Assembly: GCF_021729075.1 (NCBI RefSeq)
Contig: NZ_JAJSAQ010000003.1
Span: forward strand, 186,001-250,000
Origin: Microbulbifer guangxiensis
GTDB taxonomy: Bacteria; Pseudomonadota; Gammaproteobacteria; Pseudomonadales; Cellvibrionaceae
Length of the DNA: 64,000 bases
Direction: 5' to 3'
Below the pieces are notes generated by a model. That model saw nothing but the letters and a program-made list of their open reading frames with translations, searched no databases and was not told where the DNA came from. Each line of letters begins with the position of its first letter. Positions within the stretch are counted from its first letter, which is position 1. The translations under genes and the position numbers were made by a program. This document shows positions 8,223 to 15,945 of this stretch, piece after piece.

Positions 8223-8843
8223 TTGGCAGTTGAACAAGTTTTAGTCAGCTGGTTTGGGGGTAAAGACCTGGCGGCAGTGCAGCAAGGTTGGCAGCAGCTT
8301 GAGCCTGTAGCGCAGACACTGGCGAGCCAGTGCTTTGACCGTGTGGAGCTACTACATAACTATCCGCAGCTCGATGTGGTCCCCTACCTGGAATGGCTGG
8401 TAGTGAGAAGCCTTGCTGCCGCAACGGCCACCAACTGTAGCCTCTCCTCACCCGTGAACTTCGGGGAGATCCACCAAGCCGCCGAGGCGGTTCTTTCGAG
8501 ACTGGCTCAAAAATTAGCCACTGAGCGGCATATCCTGTTAAGCCCGGGGACCCCCGCCATACAGACGGTCTGGATTCTCCTGGGCAAGACGCGTTTCCCT
8601 TTCACCTTCTGGCGGTCCTCCTTGGAAGACTGTGTGAGCAGGGTGGAAATACCCTTCGAGATCGTCACAGAGTATGTGCCGAGAGTCGGCAATGTGGGAT
8701 CGTGGGGCATTAGTGGCATGGCGAGTGCCAGTGCCCCCATCAACGCATCCTACCCCGAAATCATTACCCAGAATCCGCAGATGGAGCGCCTCAAAGGTCA
8801 GGTAGCCATTCAGGCTGAGCGGAAAGTGTTCTCATTATTGTAA
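8223..8843 (+). pseudogene. N-terminal fragment of an RtcR/CARF-type sigma-54 activator
   Basis: 206 residues from TTG 8223, which follows GGGGGAG at good distance. The sequence follows the N-terminal domain of RtcR-type enhancer-binding proteins: FDRVELLHNYP (compare DRLELLHD), HILLSPGTPAIQTVWILLGKT (the ligand-loop region corresponding to LIHITTGTHVAQICWFLL), and NPQMERLKGQVAIQAER, the linker that in full-length proteins leads straight into the AAA+ Walker A (LxGxTGxGK). Here the frame stops at FSLL, just where Walker A should begin, and the following DNA encodes an unrelated Sel1 protein. So the ATPase and DNA-binding parts are gone. The fragment might still fold as a sensor domain, but it cannot activate sigma-54 polymerase. 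RtcR regulates RNA repair in E. coli; this paralogue's target is unknown. Confidence 0.6.
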
Positions 8844-8867
8844 TAAGTTCCATAAAAGGTGACTTTA

Positions 8868-10367
8868 ATGAAAAATAAAAAAAAGGGACGAAATGTGGGG
8901 ATGAATTTTATAAATAAAATTAACAGTTTTTTGTCCGTGATAATATTGCCAGCTCTATTATCACAGGGCGTAGCTTCGGCGGAGATAGCGAGTGGCAATA
9001 CTGAAGTGGCCGCCGCCTCAGAGATCTCTCTCTCTGAGTGGAGAGAATTAGCTCTGAAGGGAGATGTAGATGCTTATTTTAATCTCGGTGTCATTTATTC
9101 TCAGGGATTAGGTGTTGAGAAAGATTATGGCGCTGCTTTTTACTGGCATAGGCGTGCCGCGTTAAAAGGAGAGGTAGAATCTCAATATGCCCTTGGAGTT
9201 ATGTACGGCGAAGGGCTTGGTACATACAAAGATATAGATGAATCCTTGGCGTGGTACCGATTAGCAGCGGAAAATGGTAGTCGTGAAGCTCAATTCAGTT
9301 TGGGAATCATCTATGCCAATGGCGAGGGAGTCGAAAGAGATCCCGCGGAGGCAGTAAAGTGGTACCTTTTAGCTGCAGATCAAGGCCATGTTAGTGCCCA
9401 ATACAATCTAGGCATTAGTTATGATGTTGGTGAAGGGGTGCCGAAAAATCATAGCGAGGCTGTGAAATGGTATCGACTTGCAGCAAACCAAGGCGATGCT
9501 TTAGCACAATATAACTTGGCATTAAGTTATGACTACGGCCAGGGAGTAGAGAAAGATGAAGAGGAAGCCTTTAGTTGGTACCAGCTATCTGCGGGTCAGG
9601 GTTATGCCAACGCCCAAAATAATCTTGGCGCACTATACTATGACGGACTTGGCGTTCCGAAGAATGCTGAAAAGGCGGCGAATTGGTTTCTTTTAGCAGC
9701 GAAACAAGGCCATCCTGAAGCGCAATATAATTTAGCGGAATGCTATTTCACTGGGAAAGGCATAGCTCAGGATCGTGCCGAAGCTAGTAAATGGTATCGA
9801 AAGGCTGCTCAAAGCGGAGATGCTAATGCACAGTATGCTCTCGGTTTCATTTACGATGAGGGAGAAGGTGTTGATAAAAATTATGCCGAAGCGCTGAAAT
9901 GGTACTTGCTTGCAGGCCATCAGGGGCACCCGGGTGCGCAGTACAATTTGGGTGTTAACTATGATTTAGGCAAAGGTGTAAAAAGGGATGCTGAGAAAGC
10001 TGTAAGCTGGTATCAGCTTGCTGCTGATCAAGGGCATTTCGATGCACAATATAACTTGGCGGTATCCCTCGAGCATGGCGAGGGTATAAAGAGGGACATA
10101 ACGCAAGCAATGGTCTGGTATAAGCGTGCGGCCGAGGGAGGTGTAATGGAAGCTCAATATGCGCTGGGCTTAAATTATGCTACCGGTAAGGGTGTAGATA
10201 AGAGCAATGTCATTGCTTACGCCTGGCTTACTTTGAGCGCGGAAGCTGGTTATGAGGATGCCAATGAGGGAAAAAAAATTATATTGGGACGCTTATCTGG
10301 TGAGGAACTTGATGAAGCTCGCGTTTTGGCGGAGGAACTCTCCCATAAGATCGACTTGGATCAATGA
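8868..10367 (+). CDS. Secreted Sel1-repeat (TPR-like) protein
   Basis: ATG 8868 is preceded by AAAAGGTGA; GTG 8859 and ATG 8901 are alternatives. A signal peptide follows (FLSVIILPALLSQGVASA), so the protein is likely periplasmic or exported. From about residue 45 it has eleven near-perfect 36-residue Sel1 repeats of the form A-x-x-WY-x-x-AA-x-x-G-x-x-x-AQYNLG-x-x-Y-x-x-G-x-GV-x-KD, plus a C-terminal half repeat and a charged helix ending KIDLDQ. Sel1 arrays are superhelical protein-binding scaffolds; no catalytic domain is present. About 500 residues. It starts 24 bases after the truncated CARF-type activator, so the two may share a transcript. Partner unknown; the next gene encodes a small membrane protein. 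Confidence 0.85.
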   Translation: MKNKKKGRNVGMNFINKINSFLSVIILPALLSQGVASAEIASGNTEVAAASEISLSEWRELALKGDVDAYFNLGVIYSQGLGVEKDYGAAFYWHRRAALKGEVESQYALGVMYGEGLGTYKDIDESLAWYRLAAENGSREAQFSLGIIYANGEGVERDPAEAVKWYLLAADQGHVSAQYNLGISYDVGEGVPKNHSEAVKWYRLAANQGDALAQYNLALSYDYGQGVEKDEEEAFSWYQLSAGQGYANAQNNLGALYYDGLGVPKNAEKAANWFLLAAKQGHPEAQYNLAECYFTGKGIAQDRAEASKWYRKAAQSGDANAQYALGFIYDEGEGVDKNYAEALKWYLLAGHQGHPGAQYNLGVNYDLGKGVKRDAEKAVSWYQLAADQGHFDAQYNLAVSLEHGEGIKRDITQAMVWYKRAAEGGVMEAQYALGLNYATGKGVDKSNVIAYAWLTLSAEAGYEDANEGKKIILGRLSGEELDEARVLAEELSHKIDLDQ

Positions 10368-10506
10368 AATTTCACGATATGAAGTCAATCCAACTGAACG
10401 AATTTAGCTAGGACATTTATTGTACGCCGGAGAGCTCTGATCGGTTATGTCTCTATTATCTGTGATACATACAATGGGTTTAGATTAAACGGTGGGAGCA
10501 GGTTCC

Positions 10507-10989
10507 TTGATTTCAATAAAAAAAGTAATTTTATCACTCTTGGCCTTTTTATCTATTGTTTCACTTGTCGTGTCTCTGACTATCAATTCAATATTGGGCC
10601 TATTTAACTTGGCAGTCGTATCTGCGTCACAGCTTCAAAAGCTTCAAGCCTCGCAGCTGCTACTTGATAAGATGAAAAAGCGACATAATGATAAAAAGGC
10701 TCGCACGACAAAAAAAATGCTGAAACGGGCACCTAAGCGGTTGGGCGCCGGAGCACTGAGCGTTGTTCCGTTGGCAGGGACAGCCGCAATGGCTTCAGCA
10801 ATTGTTGCACTTGAAGTGGCAGACTATTGCGATGAACAGAAGGAGCTTACCATAGATCAAAATTTGCTCTATGGGACTGAGGAGGAGTTCAACTTTAAGA
10901 AGTGTTCAGACGAGGCAGCGGAGGACCTTGGGAAAATCTTATCTGAACTCACCAACTTTGGTGATCGAGAGAGCGTAAACAATAATTGA
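10507..10989 (+). CDS. Small membrane protein of unknown function
   Basis: The frame is open from GTG 10492; TTG 10507 (after GGAGCAGG) is an equally likely start, and there is no ATG before the first hydrophobic part. About 160 residues: a long hydrophobic N-terminus (VILSLLAFLSIVSLVVSLTI, then ILGLFNLAVV), a basic stretch with KMKKRHNDKKARTTKKMLKR, a glycine/alanine-rich second membrane segment (GALSVVPLAGTAAMASAIV) and an acidic cytosolic-looking tail. No family recognised. It follows the Sel1 gene by about 140 bases on the same strand. Confidence 0.5.
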   Translation: MISIKKVILSLLAFLSIVSLVVSLTINSILGLFNLAVVSASQLQKLQASQLLLDKMKKRHNDKKARTTKKMLKRAPKRLGAGALSVVPLAGTAAMASAIVALEVADYCDEQKELTIDQNLLYGTEEEFNFKKCSDEAAEDLGKILSELTNFGDRESVNNN

Positions 10990-11075
10990 TAAATAAATAG
11001 TTAAATTATCGGAAATTGTATTGTGAATTCTATATGTAGAACTCTCTTACATTGATCTTGTCCATTCCATTTTCC

Positions 11076-11810
11076 TTAAACGATTGCCCTCAAGATTTCG
11101 GAAACGTCTTCTTTCAATTGATTAAAATGGCTGTTTTTTTCAGAGGAATCTTTTAAGAGATATAGATCCCGATTGATTTCAATCATTACAGACTTAACCT
11201 TAGGGTTCTTGTTGTAGTATTGCTCGGGAACAATAGAGCCTGAAAATGGCACGTTGATACTGGCTCTATAGCCTTTTGCTCTGAAGGATTCCAAAAGAGC
11301 TTCAGAGAGCTTCCTTGGCGTATGGAAGCTATCGGTCCCGATGCACACATCAACTCGGTTGTTGTGGTACCGTGGCGGTTCGAAGGGTAACGGATCCTGG
11401 GGATAGCTGTGAGCATCGATTATCAGTGCCACACCAGCCTTTTTTAGTTCTCTGGTGACAGCCTCGCTGAGCTTGCGATGGTGCGGCCGATAGTATCTTT
11501 CTAATAAATCGTGCCGGCTTTCGTCTGCGTGGTCACGTAAGTTAGCCCCACCAGTCGTTTTGGTGTAGATGGCGCCAAATCCATATTGCGCTGCAGTTTC
11601 GTCGCTATCGTCCTCAAATCGCTCAGGGTCTGTAATGATACGGCTCACTGGATAGCACACAGAGTAAGCCCCAGGAATGTCGAAAAGCTCATCTGTATAC
11701 CAGTCTGTTAAGCGTAAAAGTTCATGCTCCAGGTCGGCTTGATCAAGCAGTAATGAATCTCTTTCCCTAGGCGGAATAAACGTCGATGAGTGAGGGATAT
11801 GAATAATCAT
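11076..11810 (-). CDS. N-formylglutamate amidohydrolase-family enzyme
   Basis: 244 residues with the PF05013 pattern: MIIHIPHSST at the N-terminus (zinc-binding His region), then VSRIITDPERFEDD, YTKTTGG, ERYYRPHHRKL, LIIDAHSYP (metal-binding DxHS) and a GSIVPEQYY / VMIEINRDLYL end. Known members (HutG-type) remove the formyl group from N-formylglutamate or related N-acyl amino acids in the cytosol; no hut genes are near, so the substrate here may be different. It is the last gene of a minus-strand group with a gamma-glutamylcyclotransferase-like protein upstream, suggesting a shared glutamyl-type substrate (inference). Confidence 0.85.
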   Translation of the reverse strand: MIIHIPHSSTFIPPRERDSLLLDQADLEHELLRLTDWYTDELFDIPGAYSVCYPVSRIITDPERFEDDSDETAAQYGFGAIYTKTTGGANLRDHADESRHDLLERYYRPHHRKLSEAVTRELKKAGVALIIDAHSYPQDPLPFEPPRYHNNRVDVCIGTDSFHTPRKLSEALLESFRAKGYRASINVPFSGSIVPEQYYNKNPKVKSVMIEINRDLYLLKDSSEKNSHFNQLKEDVSEILRAIV

Positions 11811-11883
11811 ATTTAGGTAGCTTCACTTAGCATAAAGAGGCTGAAAAAGATCAACGAAAATCGGCACTTCGGCGGTTGTGTTG

Positions 11884-12192
11884 TTAGTCAACATCACTAT
11901 TGAGTGATGCTATATAGTGAGCCCGGTCTTCTAGTCGACATAGATTCCATTCCCATTCTTTAAGGCTTGGGGGATCTGGATAGTCTTCGTCCCCGGGAAG
12001 GGGACCATATAGATGTCTTTCTTTGATGATGTCAGTCAGTGCTGACATATTAAATGTGTTGTCTTCGTATTCTGAAATTGAGTGCCAAAGTTCGATATAT
12101 TGAGTCTCCTCTTCCGTTGTTCTCTCTTGTTTGCACAGGGACAAGAGGGATCCGGTAGCTCGAATATATTCTTCTTCAGTCTTAATCTTCAT
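11884..12192 (-). CDS. Small acidic protein of unknown function
   Basis: ATG 12192 is preceded by AGGCAGGAA, a clear ribosome binding site; longer starts would overlap the upstream gene more than needed. About 102 residues, rich in Glu/Asp: KTEEEYIRATGSLLSLC, then EEETQYIELWHSISEYED and a proline-rich GPLPGDEDYPDPPSL. The first ~50 residues recall the N-terminal part of HigA-like antitoxins, but no helix-turn-helix follows, so I do not assign that role. It lies between the gamma-glutamylcyclotransferase-like and formylglutamate amidohydrolase-like genes. Confidence 0.55.
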   Translation of the reverse strand: MKIKTEEEYIRATGSLLSLCKQERTTEEETQYIELWHSISEYEDNTFNMSALTDIIKERHLYGPLPGDEDYPDPPSLKEWEWNLCRLEDRAHYIASLNSDVD

Positions 12193-12245
12193 TGAGTTCC
12201 TGCCTTGGAAGTAATACGTGTGCGATCGTTTAAAGAACCAGAGAG

Positions 12246-12617
12246 CTAAAGAGGTGCCTCCCAATACCCAGAAGCGATTACTTTGGTAAGGTTGTTGGCG
12301 TCAACCAGTTGTTTTTCTGGGAGCAGATAGAGCCAAGCATTTCCAAAGCCCTCAATCCAGCGAAGCTTTCGACAAAAAAATGTCGGGTGTCCCTCAAGAA
12401 TGTCCAGCTCCGTCATGGTTGTCTTCGCGGCGCTATATACTTCCACGTGGATGCATGTAGCTCCCCTCTCAACAACGCCAGGGAAGTAGGTTAGATCAAC
12501 CATGGTGTATCGGTTTTCCGTCTTGTAGGTCCCTATATAGTCACTGCCTGCCAGAATAGGGTGGTTATAGAACCCTTTCTTCAGGGAGCCATAAACCGCG
12601 ACAAAGTGATCACTCAT
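12246..12617 (-). CDS. Gamma-glutamylcyclotransferase-like (AIG2/GGCT) protein
   Basis: 123 residues with the substrate-binding VYGSLKKG loop at residues 8-15 and a LDILEGHP block near residue 72 where the catalytic Glu is expected. Family enzymes release 5-oxoproline from gamma-glutamyl amines or peptides in the cytosol. The start overlaps the end of the upstream gene by 8 bases, showing translational coupling. Substrate not predictable. Confidence 0.8.
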   Translation of the reverse strand: MSDHFVAVYGSLKKGFYNHPILAGSDYIGTYKTENRYTMVDLTYFPGVVERGATCIHVEVYSAAKTTMTELDILEGHPTFFCRKLRWIEGFGNAWLYLLPEKQLVDANNLTKVIASGYWEAPL

Positions 12618-13323
12618 TTTCTTGCCCTGAATTCATTGTGGTAACCAGATCACGATATTCAAACAATCGCGCAAATTCTGGCCATATTGGTGATGATTGG
12701 AGCAGGGGCCAGTTATTACATTCACTGTTCATCAGTTGGAGGCAATGGGATGCCCAGGTAGTGTTGATGTCGCCCCAGGAGCGCTTTTCCTTGGGGTTCA
12801 GGACCTCTTGAGTAAAATCTCTATAGCAATTGAATAACGTCTTATGAAAACTGAGGTTCGTCAGTTCACTATTGATGAGAGTAGGTAGCAGATTTCCCCA
12901 CGCGAAAAGTTCGATAAAAAAAGCCATATATTTACTACCATCATACCCGGAGCCACGAAAGTTACGGCCTGCCGTAGCGGGCAAAGTCTTCTTAAGAAAT
13001 CTCTCAGCCTGAGGTTGACGGTTAGTGGATCCGAGAAGATTAACGATAGAGCAAGCTACAACTGTCGGAATGTAGATGAAGTCGACGCGGGCGTCGCTAG
13101 GCATTGCATAGCTATCCGAGAGGTTGATGAAGCCATCTTTTCTTTGGAATTTAGAAAAATACTCGATGGCTGACTCCATCAGTATGCCGTCGTTTAGTGA
13201 TTCCCCGTTTTCAAGTTTTTGGCGGAGAGTTCTAAGCCAACAAATCCACTCCCAGTTGAGTTGATGCAGTTTCTTTACGTCGAAGTCAGTGATTGGTTTT
13301 GAAAAAGAAATTGGTAGATCCAT
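12610..13323 (-). CDS. Protein of unknown function, possibly alpha/alpha toroid
   Basis: 237 residues from ATG 13323. I do not recognise a named family. It has repeated helices with SAIEYFSKFQRKDGFINL, ARVDFIYIPTVVACSIVNLL and GSGYDGSKYMAFFIELFAWG, a layout resembling the alpha/alpha-toroid of squalene-cyclase-type proteins, but without their DxDD or QW motifs. No signal peptide or membrane segment. First gene of the minus-strand group leading into the gamma-glutamylcyclotransferase-like gene (8-base overlap). Confidence 0.5.
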   Translation of the reverse strand: MDLPISFSKPITDFDVKKLHQLNWEWICWLRTLRQKLENGESLNDGILMESAIEYFSKFQRKDGFINLSDSYAMPSDARVDFIYIPTVVACSIVNLLGSTNRQPQAERFLKKTLPATAGRNFRGSGYDGSKYMAFFIELFAWGNLLPTLINSELTNLSFHKTLFNCYRDFTQEVLNPKEKRSWGDINTTWASHCLQLMNSECNNWPLLQSSPIWPEFARLFEYRDLVTTMNSGQENE

Positions 13324-13740
13324 AGGCTTTTTCCCATTGTCAGGCTCAATAGTCGGACACTAAGTATGAAAATCCGAAGGAAGCAATGGCATCATTGCTC
13401 TTCGATGTTTGCCATGTGGCGCGAGCGCTTGAGGATCGCGGCTACAAAGTGATATCGGCAGACTCTAGGGCTGCTCGGTGGATTACTTAGGGGGCAAAAA
13501 GAGAGTGCGCGCTGTTGAATCGAGGTTTTTCCGGTTCGCGGGCAGCCAAGCTGGGGGCTTTGTTGCGGACGTGGGTGTGCTGAGGCAAGAAGAGTGATTG
13601 ATTCGCGAGATACATAGATGGCTCCTTGATCTGAGGAAAATCAAGGCAACATCACGCCTGAAAGCTGCGGCTTCCATTAGCGCTTTAGCTGAATTTTTGA
13701 ATCGCCCGCAAGTTGCCAGTTAAATCGGCGATCCAAAAAT
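13324..13740. other. Gap with a possible gene remnant
   Basis: No intact gene. A plus-strand frame from about 13,500 to 13,720 reads as plausible protein (ending HRWLLDLRKIKATSRLKAA... and ALAEFLNRPQVAS) but is broken by an in-frame TGA near 13,600. It may be a decayed gene; no family recognised. Confidence 0.3.
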
Positions 13741-13778
13741 GCTACCAAAGTTTGACCTTTTGGTCAAGCTCTGGTAGC
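13741..13778 (-). terminator. Nested hairpin downstream of the integrase gene
   Basis: GCTACCA (13741-13747) pairs with TGGTAGC (13772-13778) and, inside, TTGACC (13752-13757) with GGTCAA (13762-13767). It lies 25 bases after the integrase stop. There is no strong U-tract, so it may instead be a protein-binding palindrome. Confidence 0.45.
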
Positions 13779-13802
13779 TGCGGGCGAGTCTGGGCGTAGT
13801 GC

Positions 13803-15359
13803 TTAGTGTTTAAATGGTTTTACATTGCCAGTGATATCCCTGAATGAGATTTTATGCAGCGCCTCTTGCTTGAGCTGAAGCATTTGGCTGTGTGAATAGG
13901 TTGTGTTCTCACTGCCACTTGCCATCTTGTGGCCAGTAATTGCGGAGCGTAGTTCCGTCGGTATGCCCACTTCCTGTAGCGCGCTCGTCAGTGTATGACG
14001 AAAGGCATGGTTATCCTTGCGGTCGAGGGTGTCTCTTTTCATGCCAGCCTGTTGGAAGAACCCAGGCCTGCTACCTTCTCCCAACGACCATCGCTGGTAT
14101 TTGCGGGCAAAGCCATGCTGGGCTGTATAGGTGAGATCGACAAACAACTGTTTGCCGCCGCGTCGCTTGTGACGAACAGAGTCGACGAACTCCAAAAAGC
14201 CTAAGTCCAAAAGTTCCTGGTGAATGGGGATCTGTCGAACAGATGTAAGAGTCTTTGTTTTCTTCGTTGCTGAGTCTTCATTAATGTCCAGGACCCAGAT
14301 GCCATTAACTTGCTTCACGTCGTGGCAGTGAAGTTGGCAGATCTCCTGAACACGTGCTCCTGTGTAGAGCAGCAGTAGGGGAACCCAGTACTGATAGCTG
14401 TGCTTAAAGGATGCATTCTGATACTGCTCGGAGCTGAATAGCGCCTTTAGATCATCAGTGGCTAGGTTGCTTCTCTTCTTTTTGGCTTTTTCCACGCTCT
14501 TTGCGTCGATGCGGTGGACACTAAAGTAGTTGTTGGTAATGCCGAACCAGTTGGCCTTGATGGCATAGTCAAACATTTGGGTGATGCGCCCCAGGATCTT
14601 GTTGACGTTGGAGGGAGACATCCTCTCCTTTTCCAGCGCCGCCTCGATCGCCTGGCCTAGATTGAGATCGCGAAACTTGCTGCTCTTATTCCTGTTTTTC
14701 GGGCATTCCTGTAGCTTGACGAGTACAAACTCAGCTATGTCATCATTCAGCTGGTCAAGGTAGCGGATGCTGCCAGAGTGCAGGGCGAGCACTTCGAGAA
14801 AAGTCTTGAAGTCGCCTTGATAGTTGAGGCGAGTGCTGTCTGACCAGCTTTCCTTCTTGCGTTCGACATATTTGTCCACGAGATCACTGATCTTGTGGCG
14901 AGTAGTGTCGGGCGCAAGTGAAAACGGCTGGTCGAGGCTTGCGCTTGTGGGCGCTGCCGGTGATATGGGCTCTGACGCAGCTTCTGACTGGGCGCGTAAG
15001 GGGGCGATCAGTCGGTGGAATGCATCGATAATGTTGTTGATATGAAACTGAGACTCTGGATTTTCTTCAAGCGAGTTTACAGCTAGAGAAAAGTCTCCAT
15101 AAGAAAGAGTGACACCATTGGAGGTCATTTGGATTGTATGGTGTATATGCCTTTGTAGCAGCAGAGCCGCTACTATGCCCACACGTTTTATGGTCTTTAT
15201 ATTTTGGCCGTGGGGCATTCCCAAGCTGACCTTGATCTCCGACCTTCCGGTCAGGTCCCTAAGGGGCTTAGGTACTCGATAGCGAAAGTACAGCGTACCG
15301 CTGGGCTGTCGCTTAAAAATATAGCGGCTGACCTTATACACTCGGCGGATTCCTGTCAA
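13803..15359 (-). CDS. Tyrosine recombinase (island integrase)
   Basis: 518 residues. The N-terminus (YIFKRQPSGTLYFRYRVPKPLRDLTGRSEIKVSLG) is the arm-type/DUF6538-like module of phage-type integrases; a core-binding region lies around residues 165-290. The catalytic set is complete: Arg336 in LLLLYTGARVQEIC, His451-x-x-Arg454 in HAFRH, His477 in TGHKMASG, and nucleophile Tyr488 in TTYSHSQ. It lies just inside the island, about 100 bases from the tmRNA 3' end and on the same strand, the usual arrangement for ssrA-specific integrases. Read-through from ssrA could help express it. Confidence 0.92.
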   Translation of the reverse strand: MTGIRRVYKVSRYIFKRQPSGTLYFRYRVPKPLRDLTGRSEIKVSLGMPHGQNIKTIKRVGIVAALLLQRHIHHTIQMTSNGVTLSYGDFSLAVNSLEENPESQFHINNIIDAFHRLIAPLRAQSEAASEPISPAAPTSASLDQPFSLAPDTTRHKISDLVDKYVERKKESWSDSTRLNYQGDFKTFLEVLALHSGSIRYLDQLNDDIAEFVLVKLQECPKNRNKSSKFRDLNLGQAIEAALEKERMSPSNVNKILGRITQMFDYAIKANWFGITNNYFSVHRIDAKSVEKAKKKRSNLATDDLKALFSSEQYQNASFKHSYQYWVPLLLLYTGARVQEICQLHCHDVKQVNGIWVLDINEDSATKKTKTLTSVRQIPIHQELLDLGFLEFVDSVRHKRRGGKQLFVDLTYTAQHGFARKYQRWSLGEGSRPGFFQQAGMKRDTLDRKDNHAFRHTLTSALQEVGIPTELRSAITGHKMASGSENTTYSHSQMLQLKQEALHKISFRDITGNVKPFKH

Positions 15360-15417
15360 GCGGTTTCTGGAACTTTGTGTACCAGCGCGTGTACCACTTG
15401 TCGGAATCAGTCGAGTT

Positions 15418-15434
15418 AGAGATTAAAAATCTCT
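15418..15434 (-). terminator. Weak terminator after ssrA
   Basis: AGAGATT/AATCTCT stem with a 3-nt loop on the minus strand, between ssrA and the integrase start. The stem is A/T-rich, so read-through is likely. Confidence 0.4.
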
Positions 15435-15460
15435 TTAAAATCAACCACTTATGTCAAAAT

Positions 15461-15490
15461 TGGTGGAGATGGCGGGAGTCGAACCCGCGT
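15461..15490. other. Attachment site (att) in the tmRNA 3' end
   Basis: The tmRNA T-arm and acceptor end (minus-strand end ...CCATCTCCACCA) form the boundary between core DNA and the island. Integrase adjacency supports this as the integration site. The partner direct repeat is not in the window; the island therefore extends left of position 1. The exact crossover length is not known. Confidence 0.65.
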
Positions 15491-15848
15491 CCGTCAGCAC
15501 TCTGCCAGAGGCTCTACATGCTTAGTTCCATCAATTGATTTAGCCGCATACAGCCCGATGGGCAGGACGTAATTGGCGAGCCTGTGAAAGTTTTAACCGA
15601 TCCCCGACAGGCGCGGTTCACGGCGATCCAGTTCTGTATGACAGCCAGCAGCGCGGTACTGGAACCTTGCTGAAGGCTGCTAAGGGCGAACCCTTAGTAG
15701 TGCTTCACGGGCCGCTTACGCAGCCAGTTGGGCACCGTAGTTGTCGTCGTTGGCAACTAATAAAATGCAGCTTTGGATTTACGTGATTCGCTACCATCAC
15801 GGCATGCACCCATGGTTTCGTTACCGGCGTCGAATCCAAGTCATCCCC
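15461..15848 (-). ncRNA. ssrA: Transfer-messenger RNA (tmRNA)
   Basis: A one-piece tmRNA of 388 nt. The 5' end GGGGATGACTTGGATTCGACGCC (its first bases at 15848) and the 3' end GGTTCGACTCCCGCC...ACCA form the tRNA-like domain with an encoded CCA. The tag frame is GCC-AAC-GAC... giving ANDDNYGAQLAA and ending in TAA (15716-15718; tag codons 15719-15754). With SmpB it rescues stalled ribosomes and marks the peptide for proteolysis. smpB lies nearby (17365-17844). The 3' end is the attachment site of the genomic island and remains intact. Confidence 0.95.
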
Positions 15849-15877
15849 GATAGGAAACCTTACAAGGTTTAGAGGCG

Positions 15878-15883
15878 AGTATA
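15878..15883 (-). promoter_or_regulatory. Probable -10 box of ssrA
   Basis: TATACT on the minus strand about 30 bases before the mature 5' end, leaving a short leader to be removed by RNase P. No clear -35 box is visible at 17 bases. Confidence 0.45.
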
Positions 15884-15915
15884 CCCGAATTAGTTCCGCA
15901 ACCATATCCCCGCAA

Positions 15916-15934
15916 GGCCCCGCAGGACGGGGCC
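15916..15934 (-). terminator. GC-rich hairpin after the first NSS transporter gene
   Basis: GGCCCCG/CGGGGCC stem with a 5-nt loop just after the stop of the 15946-17328 gene; U-tract weak (TTGCG). Confidence 0.5.
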
Positions 15935-15945
15935 CGGGGCATGGA

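Noticed and set aside
11884..12192. HigA-type antitoxin
   Set aside because: Only a vague N-terminal likeness; no helix-turn-helix and no toxin gene next to it.
13500..13720. Intact small gene before the integrase
   Set aside because: Interrupted by an in-frame stop near 13,600 and no start with a ribosome binding site; treated as a possible remnant only.
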